Assembly: GCF_900156125.1 (NCBI RefSeq)
Contig: NZ_FTLX01000001.1
Coordinates: 682,001-746,000, forward strand
Direction: 5' to 3'
From: Domibacillus enclensis
Lineage (GTDB): Bacteria > Bacillota > Bacilli > Bacillales > Domibacillaceae
DNA: 64,000 nucleotides
Shown: in pieces, positions 10,582 to 18,725 of the stretch
How positions within the stretch are numbered: position 1 is the first letter of the stretch
Layout: each line of letters opens with the position of its first letter
The notes under the pieces: generated by a model
What the model was told of the DNA's origin: nothing
The model's database searches: none
Seen by the model: only the letters and a program-made list of their open reading frames with translations
Made by a program: the position numbers and the translations under genes

Positions 10582-10702
10582 AAAAAATTCCCTCCAACAA
10601 TCTATTAATAAATATGAACGTTCGTCCTATGTATATTCTTATTTGATATAAAAAGGACACAATACGACTTTTACATTATAACATACAGCCGTTTTCTTTC
10701 AA

Positions 10703-11650
10703 CTAAAAGGCTGAAATTTCGTCGAGTTCCTTCATGACGGCCAGCGCTTTTGCGACTTCAGCATCCTCTGTTTTCTCTGCGTCCTGCTCGTACATGGCGT
10801 TCAGTTTCAGCAGCACCGCCTCCACCCACTTTTCCGGCGACACCTCCGGATCAAACGGATGCAGTAAAAACTGATACTGCTTCACCAGTTCAGCTGCCTG
10901 CTCATAAAGCGCGGGATTGTCCTGTCCGGCACGTTGGTCAAGACCATCTATGACGGACTGAAAAAAAGGCTGCTGAAACGCTTCATCCGTTAAAACCGGA
11001 ACGAGGTCTTTTTCCCTTTGCATTTTCTTGACGGTTATTTTCTCGGCCGTGCCGATTTCCCGCAGCAGTCCCAGGGCAATGGTTTGGATGAATGGGTGCT
11101 CCGCTTCATTTTGAACGAGCTGAATCAGCTCTTTCTCAAATGGAGCTGCATCCGTTTTGCCGAGCTCTGCAAGCTTCATCATCTTTTCCTGCAGCCCATC
11201 TTCAGTCCTAAACAGAACCGTTTCTTTTTTCACACTCATCCGGTCTGCCAGTGCTTTTAAATGAGCGAAGTGTTCATAACGGTCTGACGGCAGCCCTTCT
11301 TCCATTAAAACAGACAGCGTGTCCGCCACTTCCTTATACCGTTTTCTTTGAATCAGCATCAGTACATGCAAATCCAGCACATCAAAATAATGGCCTTCTC
11401 CTTTAAGAAGCATATCACGTGACAGCTCAATTCCCTCTTCGTGGCTTCCACTTTCATGATACGCAATGAGAAGCGCCATTTTCAGTTCCTCCTGGCGGCT
11501 GTCATCAAAGCGCAAAGCCTCTGAATAGCATCTGATCGCTTCATCAAACCGCTTTTCTTCCAGCGCCTGCTGCCCCTGCTGTTCAAGCCGCGCGGACGTT
11601 CCCGGAAATGGAACAATATTGCCGGACTGCTTTCGGTTCTTTCTTTTCAT
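10703..11650 (-). CDS. TPR-repeat protein, YsoA-like
   Basis: A 315-residue soluble protein with tetratricopeptide-like helices near residues 20-90 (ARLEQQGQQALEEKRF...AIRCYSEALRF) and further helical repeats beyond. TPR proteins are protein-interaction scaffolds; the partner is unknown. Its position upstream of tig is that of ysoA in B. subtilis, so it is probably the orthologue. Start ATG at 11650 (MKRKNRKQSG) was chosen because the longer frame adds 38 residues without domain character. The ribosome binding site GGTGAG is moderate. Confidence 0.75.
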   Translation of the reverse strand: MKRKNRKQSGNIVPFPGTSARLEQQGQQALEEKRFDEAIRCYSEALRFDDSRQEELKMALLIAYHESGSHEEGIELSRDMLLKGEGHYFDVLDLHVLMLIQRKRYKEVADTLSVLMEEGLPSDRYEHFAHLKALADRMSVKKETVLFRTEDGLQEKMMKLAELGKTDAAPFEKELIQLVQNEAEHPFIQTIALGLLREIGTAEKITVKKMQREKDLVPVLTDEAFQQPFFQSVIDGLDQRAGQDNPALYEQAAELVKQYQFLLHPFDPEVSPEKWVEAVLLKLNAMYEQDAEKTEDAEVAKALAVMKELDEISAF

Positions 11651-11782
11651 TCTTCTCACCGCCCGAATGTCTTTCGTTAAAGTGTAGCACGCGGCTTTTT
11701 GATTGAACAGAGAAAACAGTTGCCATCCTCCATGGCTGCTGTCATGCTTAAGAAATGATTCCACCTACAAAGGAGATTGACA

Positions 11783-12172
11783 ATGATTGAAGTAAAAACA
11801 TCTACATTAAGCGACGGCGAATTTAACCGGGGCGTTTTTGCCACAAGAGACATCAAAAAAGGGGAAATGCTTCACGAAGCACCCGTTATTCCATACCCGA
11901 ATGACCAGCATGTGCATATTGAAAAAACGCTGCTCGCTGATTACGCATTCGAATACGGGGCCAACCATACCGCGATGCTGCTCGGCTACGGCATGCTGTT
12001 TAATCACTCGTACGAGCCGAATGCTGTGTATGATATCCACTTCGAAAGCCACTCGTTTAAATTTTACGCGTACCGCGATATAAAAGCGGGCGAGGAAATT
12101 TTGATTAACTATAACGGAGAAGTGGATGATGAAACGCCGCTTTGGTTTAACGACGACAGCTTGGAGCAATAA
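11783..12172 (+). CDS. SET-domain protein, putative protein-lysine methyltransferase
   Basis: A 129-residue protein consisting almost wholly of a compact SET domain. The motifs are RGVFATRDIKKGE (residues 15-27), the active-site block LLGYGMLFNHSYEPNA (about 68-83) and EEILINYN near 110. The NHSxxPN and INY elements are those that bind S-adenosylmethionine in SET enzymes. The substrate cannot be told. ATG at 11783 is preceded by AAAGGAG at 8 nt; a TTG two codons earlier was rejected. It sits where B. subtilis has leucine and valine biosynthesis genes. It is divergent from the TPR gene and convergent with tRNA-Arg. Confidence 0.85.
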   Translation: MIEVKTSTLSDGEFNRGVFATRDIKKGEMLHEAPVIPYPNDQHVHIEKTLLADYAFEYGANHTAMLLGYGMLFNHSYEPNAVYDIHFESHSFKFYAYRDIKAGEEILINYNGEVDDETPLWFNDDSLEQ

Positions 12173-12173
12173 A

Positions 12174-12201
12174 AGCAGCCGCTTCCTTTAGGGGAGGCGG
12201 T
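12174..12201 (+). terminator. Terminator of the SET-domain gene
   Basis: The stem CCGCTTCC/GGGAGGCGG with a short loop follows the stop by a few bases. The expected T-run is short (TTCATAG) and the left end of repeat copy C begins there, so the terminator may have been interrupted by the repeat. Confidence 0.5.
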
Positions 12202-12500
12202 TCATAGTGTTGAAAAACAAACTCGTCAAGAGAAACTAGATGTTTTCTCGAGGTTGTTTCCTTTTCTTTAGAAAAATAAAGGCTGTTGTCTTTTCTGGAA
12301 AAAAACATTCATGGGCTCCGGGCTGCCGGCTCCGCTTTTCTATGTGGCGAACGCCGAACAAGCCCAAACTATGTTGGCACAAGCGCAGCCCCAAAACGAT
12401 TTATTATCATGAAGAGCTCAAAAGAAAGTCGAATATGATCGTTCGGCTTTTTCTTCTATCTAAAACCTTTTGTCTCAAGATCTTTTTCACATAAAAATAA
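12202..12500. repeat. Internally deleted copy C of the dispersed intergenic element
   Basis: The left end reads ATAGTGTTGAAAAACAAAC and GTCAAGAGAAAC, matching the terminal inverted repeat of the copy at 22.4 kb (minus orientation). It continues through CTGGAAAA...CATTCATGGGCTCCGG and CTGCCGGCTCCGCTTTTCT, then lacks the central part and the second terminal repeat. The tail has CAAGCGCAGCCCC and an AAAGCCGAA hairpin followed by TAAAACCTTTTGTCTCAAG, shared with the locus at 4.6 kb. No gene is seen between 12173 and 12592 apart from spurious frames. Confidence 0.75.
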
Positions 12501-12509
12501 AGAAAGAAT

Positions 12510-12554
12510 GAAAAAACGTCCACAAATGTTGATTTAACAACATTTGCAGACGTT
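12510..12554 (-). terminator. Terminator of tRNA-Arg
   Basis: A near-perfect hairpin has outer arms AACGTC/GACGTT, inner arms CAAATGTTG/CAACATTTG and a 6-nt loop, followed on the minus strand by six Ts. It lies about 40 bp beyond the tRNA 3' end. Confidence 0.85.
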
Positions 12555-12592
12555 GGCAAGGGTTTAAAGCTTATGTAAAAAAGTAATACATA

Positions 12593-12666
<74 letters not shown>

Positions 12667-12746
12667 TTCCTTTAAAGACAATATTTATAATAACAATCGG
12701 TTGGATTCCTGTCAACCTATTTTTCAGCATACGATAAATCTAAAGA

Positions 12747-12782
12747 AAAAGCCGTTCTGCTTGGACGGCAGAACGGCTTTTA
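12747..12782. terminator. Terminator of the sdh-rph-ysnB gene run (possibly bidirectional)
   Basis: The 10-bp perfect stem GCCGTTCTGC/GCAGAACGGC is flanked by AAAA on one side and TTTT on the other, directly after the ysnB stop at 12786. Confidence 0.85.
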
Positions 12783-12785
12783 CGG

Positions 12786-13295
12786 TCAGCGGCTAAAGGA
12801 GCAGGCGAGATCGGCCACCTCATGATGCCGTTCGTCAAAAAAGCGAACACCGATTTTAGATTTGCTTACGTCCACAATGGCGTACGTTTTTTCACGCCGC
12901 CCGCGCGGAAGGGAGATGCTGCCGGGGTTTAAATAAAGCACACCGTCGGCCATTTCCGCGCCCGCAGTGTGCGAGTGTCCGAAAAACACAAAGTCGGCTC
13001 CGGTTTCTTTTGCCTTCATCGCTAAATTAGTTAAGGTCATTTTAATGTTGTACCGGTGTCCGTGCGTTACAAATACGCGGCAATCTTCCACACTTTCCAG
13101 AATGTCATTCGGAAACTGGTCCTCCGTGTCGCAATTTCCGCGCACGATCGTGAATCCGTCAACAGCCGGGTCCTCTGCTGTCAGCTCCGAATCTCCGCAA
13201 TGAATCAGCGCGTCCACTTTTCCTCCGTAACGGCGTTTCAAGTCTGTTAAAATGCTGTCCCATCCATGATTATCACTTACAATTAGCATTTTCAT
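12786..13295 (-). CDS. ysnB: YfcE/MJ0936-type metallophosphoesterase
   Basis: A 169-residue calcineurin-like phosphoesterase with all metal-binding motifs: SDNHG (residues 7-11), CGDSE, RGNCD, THGHR and GHSHTA. Enzymes of this family hydrolyse phosphodiesters with two divalent metals; the physiological substrate is not known. It overlaps rdgB by 4 bp (ATGA), and the pair is the usual Bacillus ysnA-ysnB order downstream of rph. Confidence 0.9.
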   Translation of the reverse strand: MKMLIVSDNHGWDSILTDLKRRYGGKVDALIHCGDSELTAEDPAVDGFTIVRGNCDTEDQFPNDILESVEDCRVFVTHGHRYNIKMTLTNLAMKAKETGADFVFFGHSHTAGAEMADGVLYLNPGSISLPRGRREKTYAIVDVSKSKIGVRFFDERHHEVADLACSFSR

Positions 13296-13900
13296 TTTCC
13301 GTCACCTGCCCATTCAGGCAATAGCGCCTGCAGATTGTGTAGTGCCTTTGCACGGTGGCTGATGGTGTTTTTTTCTTCCGGAGAGATTTGCGCCATCGTG
13401 ACTGCGTAGCCTTCCGGAATAAAAAGCGGATCATAGCCGAACCCATTTTCTCCGGTTTCCTCAAAGGCAATGGTTCCTTCACAGTAGCCATTTGCGAACA
13501 GCGGCTCCCGGTCATCCGGAAATGCGACAGCCAGCACACAAGCAAAGCGGGCACCGCGCTCGTCCGCTGGCACATCATGAAGCTCAGCCAGCACTTTTTC
13601 ATTGTTGGCGCGGTCATTCTTTTCTATTCCCGCATATCGGGCTGAATACACACCCGGACGGCCATTTAGTGCATCGATGACAAGTCCTGAATCATCGGCA
13701 ATCGCAGGCTTTCCAGTGAGACGGGCAGCCGAATCTGCTTTTAACAGCGCGTTTTCCGCAAAGGTTTCGCCTGTTTCCTCCACGTCCGGCAGCTCCGGAT
13801 AGTCAAGCAAAGTTTTGACCGTTATGCCAAGGGGCTCAAACAAACGGGCAAATTCCTTTGCTTTCCCTGCATTTTGAGTAGCGACAATCACCTCATTCAT
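13292..13900 (-). CDS. rdgB: XTP/dITP diphosphatase (non-canonical purine NTP pyrophosphatase)
   Basis: The 202-residue product removes ITP, XTP and their deoxy forms from the nucleotide pool. Motifs are the N-terminal [31 protein letters not shown] and the C-terminal [17 protein letters not shown] binds the base. Length is normal for the Ham1 family. The start overlaps the 3' end of rph by 8 bp and the stop overlaps ysnB by 4 bp, so the three genes are translated in tandem. B. subtilis calls this gene ysnA. Confidence 0.96.
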   Translation of the reverse strand: MNEVIVATQNAGKAKEFARLFEPLGITVKTLLDYPELPDVEETGETFAENALLKADSAARLTGKPAIADDSGLVIDALNGRPGVYSARYAGIEKNDRANNEKVLAELHDVPADERGARFACVLAVAFPDDREPLFANGYCEGTIAFEETGENGFGYDPLFIPEGYAVTMAQISPEEKNTISHRAKALHNLQALLPEWAGDGK

Positions 13901-14651
13901 CGACTGACTTCCTTTCCTGAATCAAATCAGCTGCAACGCCAAGCACATCCGCTTGAAAGCCGAACAGCTCTTTCATAGCAGCCTGAGCTGATTCTAAAAG
14001 CTGTTGAAGCTCTGTCATGGAGAAAGTAGCTTCTTCTCCCGTTCCCTGCACTTCCACAAACTGACCTGCTCCGGTCATCACAACATTCATATCCACTTCT
14101 GCACGGCTGTCTTCTTCATAGTTCAAGTCGACCACGACGCCCTGCTCCTTGACGATGCCCACGCTGGTTGCCGCAAGAAAATCTGTGACGGGATAGCGTG
14201 GAAAATCCTTTTCAATTGCCAGCTCATGCAATGCCATGGTCATTGCCACAAAAGCTCCTGTAATCGCAGCCGTTCTCGTGCCGCCATCGGCTTGTATGAC
14301 GTCACAGTCAATCCAAATCGTCCGTTCCCCGATCACATCGAGGTCCACAACGGCGCGCAGAGCCCGTCCGATCAGCCGCTGAATTTCCATCGTCCGCCCC
14401 GTTACTTTTCCTTTCGTGGACTCCCGCATATTGCGCTGGCCTGTTGCCCGCGGGATCATGGAGTATTCAGCCGTTACCCAGCCCTTTCCGCTCCCTCTCA
14501 TAAAGGGCGGCACACGGTCTTCAATGCTCGCTGTGCAAATCACTTTTGTGCTGCCGACTGAAATCAGCACCGATCCTTCCGGGTGTGTTAAAAAGTTTGG
14601 TTCAATTTGAACCGGGCGCAGTTCTGTTTTTTCTCGTCCGTCTGTACGCAT
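13893..14651 (-). CDS. rph: Ribonuclease PH
   Basis: The 252-residue phosphorolytic 3'-5' exoribonuclease trims tRNA 3' ends. It begins [14 protein letters not shown], the RNase PH signature, and has [19 protein letters not shown] and the conserved [15 protein letters not shown]-like segment (here [11 protein letters not shown]). ATG at 14651 was chosen because GGAGG lies 7 nt upstream; an ATG two codons earlier would sit only one base from the Shine-Dalgarno. It follows gerM. Confidence 0.96.
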   Translation of the reverse strand: MRTDGREKTELRPVQIEPNFLTHPEGSVLISVGSTKVICTASIEDRVPPFMRGSGKGWVTAEYSMIPRATGQRNMRESTKGKVTGRTMEIQRLIGRALRAVVDLDVIGERTIWIDCDVIQADGGTRTAAITGAFVAMTMALHELAIEKDFPRYPVTDFLAATSVGIVKEQGVVVDLNYEEDSRAEVDMNVVMTGAGQFVEVQGTGEEATFSMTELQQLLESAQAAMKELFGFQADVLGVAADLIQERKSVDE

Positions 14652-14720
14652 ACACATTCCTCCGTTTTTTTGCTGCTTCCGCTGTTCATTTTCCGGAATT
14701 TCCGTTCATCTGTCAAATGT

Positions 14721-15716
14721 TCACTCAGCTGTTACCTGACTTTCTGCATTGACAAACAATGGCGCTGTCAGCGATACAGGCAGCGGCTCACCTGTTTCCA
14801 TTTTCACGTCCGGGTGCCCGTCGACTGTAATGGAGATGCTTTCAATATTGGCGGATGCAGCAAGCGTCAACGCAAGCGGCTTTAACAGCTGGCTTGATAC
14901 GAGTGCCTCTCCATTATTCTCTAGAACTGATTCATTTAATTGAAGCGATGCCTGTCCTTTTTGAACAGATGGTGTGCCTGTTACCGCTGCATCCGCCGGC
15001 CAGGTGGTCATGAGTCCGCTTCCCGGGACAGGACCTTTCGCGAGCTCTGATACAGCGGCGGAAATGATATCCGTTGTTTCGGCCGGGATGCGGCGCGTAA
15101 CCGGCACGAAGTACGGCCCCTGTTCGTTTTGAGCGGTATAAAACACCGTCAGCGGCTTTGTCGCTCCAGTATGTGCGTAATCTGCTTTCATATTGATTCC
15201 ATCCTCGCGCTTCATTCCGCCCGCTGCAATGGGCAAGCCGGCCTTTGGCATGGCGTCCAGCTTTTCACCGTTCAGCTTGACCTGCACCCGTTCAGCCTGG
15301 CCCATCCCCGTCACCGTCCAGGTGATTGCCGACGCAACCAGCAGCTCTTCCTCTGCAGGATAATCTGCAAAGCTTCCGCCCAAGCTGACGGTTGCCGTTT
15401 TTCCTTCGACCTCTACATTTTGAATGACGGTTCCTTCTGGCAATGGAGATGTAAATCCTTCCGGCAAGGTGCCGGCCGCCAATGCTTGCAGTGCTGCTTT
15501 TTCAGCATTTTCCTCCGCTGGAATGGAGACCGCCTGCGGCACAAGCAGCCCATTTTGATCCGTTGCGTACAGTTCAGCCATCATGTTTTCTTCAGCGGCA
15601 GCCGGGCTTTCGTTTTTTTCCTCTGTATACACGACTTTGATCGGAAGTCCCTCCTCCGGCTCCACTCCGCAGCCAGCTAACAACAGCAACCCCAGTCCTA
15701 TTCCTGCTTTTTTCAT
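14721..15716 (-). CDS. gerM: Spore germination lipoprotein GerM
   Basis: A 331-residue lipoprotein: signal peptide MKKAGIGLGLLLLAGC with lipobox LAGC (lipidated Cys16), a short linker, then two GerMN domains (about 60-160 and 200-310). Family knowledge places GerM in the mother-cell membranes and intermembrane space of the forespore, where it supports engulfment and germination. It lies between racE and rph, as in B. subtilis. No sporulation promoter was identified by eye. Confidence 0.92.
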   Translation of the reverse strand: MKKAGIGLGLLLLAGCGVEPEEGLPIKVVYTEEKNESPAAAEENMMAELYATDQNGLLVPQAVSIPAEENAEKAALQALAAGTLPEGFTSPLPEGTVIQNVEVEGKTATVSLGGSFADYPAEEELLVASAITWTVTGMGQAERVQVKLNGEKLDAMPKAGLPIAAGGMKREDGINMKADYAHTGATKPLTVFYTAQNEQGPYFVPVTRRIPAETTDIISAAVSELAKGPVPGSGLMTTWPADAAVTGTPSVQKGQASLQLNESVLENNGEALVSSQLLKPLALTLAASANIESISITVDGHPDVKMETGEPLPVSLTAPLFVNAESQVTAE

Positions 15717-15764
15717 TTGATCCGCTCCTTTTCATCGCTGTTCATCCATATATATGCGGTCAAA

Positions 15765-15790
15765 TAAAAAAAAGCCGGCATTAGGCCAGC
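15765..15790 (-). terminator. Terminator of racE, overlapping its stop codon
   Basis: The stem GCTGGC/GCCGGC (one G-U) with loop CTAAT is followed by eight Ts on the minus strand. The loop contains the racE TAA, so the 5' arm is the last two codons of the gene. Transcription of gerM beyond it would need read-through or its own promoter. Confidence 0.75.
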
Positions 15791-16578
15791 TGAATTTTTT
15801 TTGTATTTAAGTTTATGTCACCAAGCCAGTCTTTTGCAATGGTGTTAAATGATCTGATGCTGCCTGTCGTAAAAAACCGGTGATCGGCCGTTTCACTTTC
15901 CGCCAGCATGTCATTAAACTCAAGAATGGCACTGACCCCCCGAGCCGTTTCGTCTCCCGAGCTGATGACGGACACTGAATCACCCATGTAATCCGCAATA
16001 ATCGGCTCTAAAAGAGGATAGTGGGTACACCCTAATATAACGGTATCCGCCAGCGTGTTTTTCAGCGGCGCAAGCGTTTGGGCAACGATTTGTTTTGCGC
16101 GTTCACTCCGGTATTCCCCGCTTTCCACAAGCGGCACAAAACCCGGACAAGCGAGTGAATACACTTCAACATCTGGATTAATGGCTTCGATTGCTTTTTG
16201 ATACGCATGACTTTTCACCGTTCCAGCCGTTCCAAGCACCGCAATGTGACGGTTTTGGGTTTGCTTGATCGCGGCCCTGGCGCCCGGCTGAATGACCCCG
16301 ACAACCGGAATGGGCAGCTCGCGCTTAATTTCATCGAGTACAACGGCGGTAGCGGTATTACAGGCGATGACGAGCATTTTCATGTCGTACCGTTCTAAAA
16401 AGCGAGTCATCTCCCACGTAAACTGACGGACTTCTCCCGGCAGCCTTGGTCCATATGGACAACGGGCCGTATCCCCTACGTAATAAATCGTTTCTTTCGG
16501 CAGCTGACGCATCATTTCTTTGGCAACCGTCAGCCCGCCGACACCTGAATCAATGACGCCAATTGGTCTATTCAACAT
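15781..16578 (-). CDS. racE: Glutamate racemase
   Basis: The 265-residue cytosolic enzyme makes D-glutamate for peptidoglycan. It starts with [12 protein letters not shown] (residues 7-18). The two catalytic cysteines are in ACNTAT (Cys73) and LGCTHYP (Cys184). Length is normal for MurI/RacE. It follows ysmB after 7 bp, and a terminator overlaps its end. Confidence 0.96.
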   Translation of the reverse strand: MLNRPIGVIDSGVGGLTVAKEMMRQLPKETIYYVGDTARCPYGPRLPGEVRQFTWEMTRFLERYDMKMLVIACNTATAVVLDEIKRELPIPVVGVIQPGARAAIKQTQNRHIAVLGTAGTVKSHAYQKAIEAINPDVEVYSLACPGFVPLVESGEYRSERAKQIVAQTLAPLKNTLADTVILGCTHYPLLEPIIADYMGDSVSVISSGDETARGVSAILEFNDMLAESETADHRFFTTGSIRSFNTIAKDWLGDINLNTKKIQLA

Positions 16579-16585
16579 GCCCGCC

Positions 16586-17035
16586 TCATTCCGCTTTCAT
16601 TTCGATGTGCATTTTGTTTAAAAGGTTGTTCAGCTGTGCCGTTTCTTCTGCTGAAAAGTTATTCAGTACGCCGTCGACATATTCCTGGCGCCTTTTAATC
16701 ACATCTTTAATAATGTTTTCGCCTTCTTCAAGCAAATGAATACGGACGATGCGGCGGTCTTTTGTGTCTTTGACTCGCTCCACCAATCGGGATTTTTCCA
16801 TCCGGTCAATAAGATCGGTTGTTGTACTGCAGGCTAAAAACATACGCGAGGACAAATCGCCGATCGTCGTGTCCCCTTTTTCATATAAAGAATGCAGCGC
16901 AATAAACTGCGGCGGCGTGATCATGTAATCATTTAAAATTTCTCGTCCCTTTTGCTTAATAATACCGTCGATATGGCGTAAATTCCGCTCAATATCAGCA
17001 ACGGCTTCTCCCGAACTGCTTTGTGTGAGAGACAT
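16586..17035 (-). CDS. ysmB: MarR-family transcriptional regulator YsmB
   Basis: A 149-residue winged-helix regulator with the MarR core: helix [17 protein letters not shown], recognition region [25 protein letters not shown] and wing [17 protein letters not shown]. The target and ligand are unknown. ATG at 17035 (MSLTQSSSG) was chosen because AAAGGGTG lies about 8 nt upstream; the ATG six codons earlier lacks a ribosome binding site. It is located between gerE and racE, as in B. subtilis. Confidence 0.88.
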   Translation of the reverse strand: MSLTQSSSGEAVADIERNLRHIDGIIKQKGREILNDYMITPPQFIALHSLYEKGDTTIGDLSSRMFLACSTTTDLIDRMEKSRLVERVKDTKDRRIVRIHLLEEGENIIKDVIKRRQEYVDGVLNNFSAEETAQLNNLLNKMHIEMKAE

Positions 17036-17150
17036 TTCTTTGCACCCTTTCATATGTAAAACGATATGCGATTCTTCGTCTATTTTCCCTGTTTATGGAC
17101 CAAAATGCAAGCAAAGGAAAGCCGCGCCATCGATTGGCGCGGCTGCCGTG

Positions 17151-17369
17151 CTATAAGGTCAGCTCACCGATGCGGAGCAATTCCACAATGGCCTGTGCCC
17201 GGCCTTTTACGCCGAGCTTTTGAATCCCATTTGAAATGTGATTCCGAACGGTTTTTTCGCTAATTCCAAGCTCCTCTGCAATGTCATGAGTCGATTTCCC
17301 GTCAACCAGCCGCTTGAATACATCCTTTTCCCGTTTCGTTAAAATCAACGCTGCCACAAACCACGTCAC
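17151..17369 (-). CDS. gerE: Spore coat gene regulator GerE
   Basis: A 72-residue protein that is almost only a LuxR-type helix-turn-helix (LTKREKDVFKRLVDGKST ... SEKTVRNHISNGIQKLGV). GerE is the last mother-cell regulator of sporulation and acts with sigma-K on coat genes. The start is uncertain: GTG at 17369 overlaps the AAAGGG ribosome binding site, and a GTG four codons later has a spacing of 11 nt. Either gives a complete DNA-binding domain. It is flanked by ysmB and ysmA. Confidence 0.92.
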   Translation of the reverse strand: MTWFVAALILTKREKDVFKRLVDGKSTHDIAEELGISEKTVRNHISNGIQKLGVKGRAQAIVELLRIGELTL

Positions 17370-17431
17370 CCTTTCAAAGTGCAGCCCGTTTTTTGTTTAG
17401 CCGCCGCTTCTTTATCATATGCGCGTTTGCT

Positions 17432-17878
17432 TTAATTGGTTTTCGTTAACAGCTGTTTTGTCGACGGATGAAACGGCACCGGACGCCCTGTTAACTGGTT
17501 AAATTGCACAATCGTCCCTCTGCCGGTTAACACAACCTCGTTTTTTTCATTGACAGCTTTGTAATGAAGGTCACAGGAGCTGTTTCCGAAGGCAGCGGCT
17601 TTCACGAAAATCCGAAGCGTTTCATGATAATACACCTGCCGGATGTAGTCGCACTGTAAATCTGCGACGACAAACACAAGCTCATCCTTTTCCCAGTTTT
17701 TCCTCAAGCCTTTTTCACGAAAAAAATGAATGCGCGCTTCCTCAAAATATTTAAACGCGATCGTATTATTTAAATGCCCGAGCATATCAATTTCAGAAAA
17801 ACGGACGACCGTTTCCCAATAGGTATCGAATTCCCCGGACCACTCCTCCCAATCAGCTATGTATGACGGTTTTTTCAT
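17432..17878 (-). CDS. ysmA: Acyl-CoA thioesterase-like hotdog protein YsmA
   Basis: A 148-residue 4HBT-family hotdog protein with the hallmark RFSEIDMLGHLNNTIAFKYFEEAR, where the Asp/His-containing loop forms the thioester site, and a C-terminal VVLTGRGTIVQF strand. The acyl substrate is not known. It lies just after sdhB, with 79 bp between, in the conserved sdhCAB-ysmA-gerE order. Confidence 0.85.
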   Translation of the reverse strand: MKKPSYIADWEEWSGEFDTYWETVVRFSEIDMLGHLNNTIAFKYFEEARIHFFREKGLRKNWEKDELVFVVADLQCDYIRQVYYHETLRIFVKAAAFGNSSCDLHYKAVNEKNEVVLTGRGTIVQFNQLTGRPVPFHPSTKQLLTKTN

Positions 17879-17957
17879 TAAGACACCTCATTTTATGAAT
17901 GGTTATTCATTTGTTTTGCAAAGAAAACCTCCAGCACAAGCTGGAGGTTCTTCCCGT

Positions 17958-18725
17958 TTAATCGACCGCGTGGTCACTGCCAAAAAAGCTGCGGAAGGAC
18001 TGAATGGTTGTATCACGGTTTAATGCTGCAATGGACGTTGTAAGCGGAATGCCTTTCGGGCACGACTGAACGCAGTTTTGCGAGTTGCCGCAATTGGCCA
18101 GGCCGCCATCGCCCATAATCGTCTCCAAGCGCTCATCACGGTTCATGGCACCTGTTGGATGCGCGTTAAACAAGCGAACCTGTGACAATGATTGCGGACC
18201 GATAAAGTTCGATTTGCTGTTTACGTTCGGGCAAGCCTCAAGGCAGACACCGCACGTCATGCATTTCGACAATTCATATGCCCATTGACGCTTCCGCTCC
18301 GGCATACGCGGGCCAGGACCAAGATCATACGTGCCGTCGATTGGCACCCAGGCTTTCACCCGTTTTAACGAATCAAACATCCGGCTCCGGTCCACCTGCA
18401 GATCGCGAACAACAGGGAATGTGTTCATCGGCGCCAGACGGATCGGCTGCTCCAGCTTATCAACAAGAGCTGTACATGACTGGCGCGGCTTGCCGTTAAT
18501 GTTCATCGAGCACGCACCGCACACTTCTTCGAGACAGTTCATGTCCCAGTTGATTGGCGTTGTTTTTTCCCCTTTTTTGTTTACAGGGTTGCGGCGGATT
18601 TCCATCAGCGCGGAAATCACGTTCATATTCGGGCGGTATTCTATTTCAAATTCTTCATCATACGGAGCAGAGTCGACAGCATCCTGACGTGTAATAATGA
18701 AGCTGATTGTTTTTTGCTCGCTCAT
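17958..18725 (-). CDS. sdhB: Succinate dehydrogenase iron-sulfur subunit
   Basis: The 255-residue subunit carries electrons from SdhA flavin to the membrane quinone site. The [2Fe-2S] ligands are Cys64, Cys69, Cys72 and Cys84. The [4Fe-4S] motif is CMTCGVCLEACP and the [3Fe-4S] motif is CGNSQNCVQSCPKG. The ATG shares one base with the sdhA stop (TAATG). It is the third gene of sdhCAB and belongs to the TCA cycle and respiratory chain. Confidence 0.97.
   Translation of the reverse strand: MSEQKTISFIITRQDAVDSAPYDEEFEIEYRPNMNVISALMEIRRNPVNKKGEKTTPINWDMNCLEEVCGACSMNINGKPRQSCTALVDKLEQPIRLAPMNTFPVVRDLQVDRSRMFDSLKRVKAWVPIDGTYDLGPGPRMPERKRQWAYELSKCMTCGVCLEACPNVNSKSNFIGPQSLSQVRLFNAHPTGAMNRDERLETIMGDGGLANCGNSQNCVQSCPKGIPLTTSIAALNRDTTIQSFRSFFGSDHAVD

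Noticed and set aside
12202-12500. Insertion sequence with transposase
   Set aside because: No transposase-like frame exists in this or any of the other copies; only non-coding repeat sequence is present.
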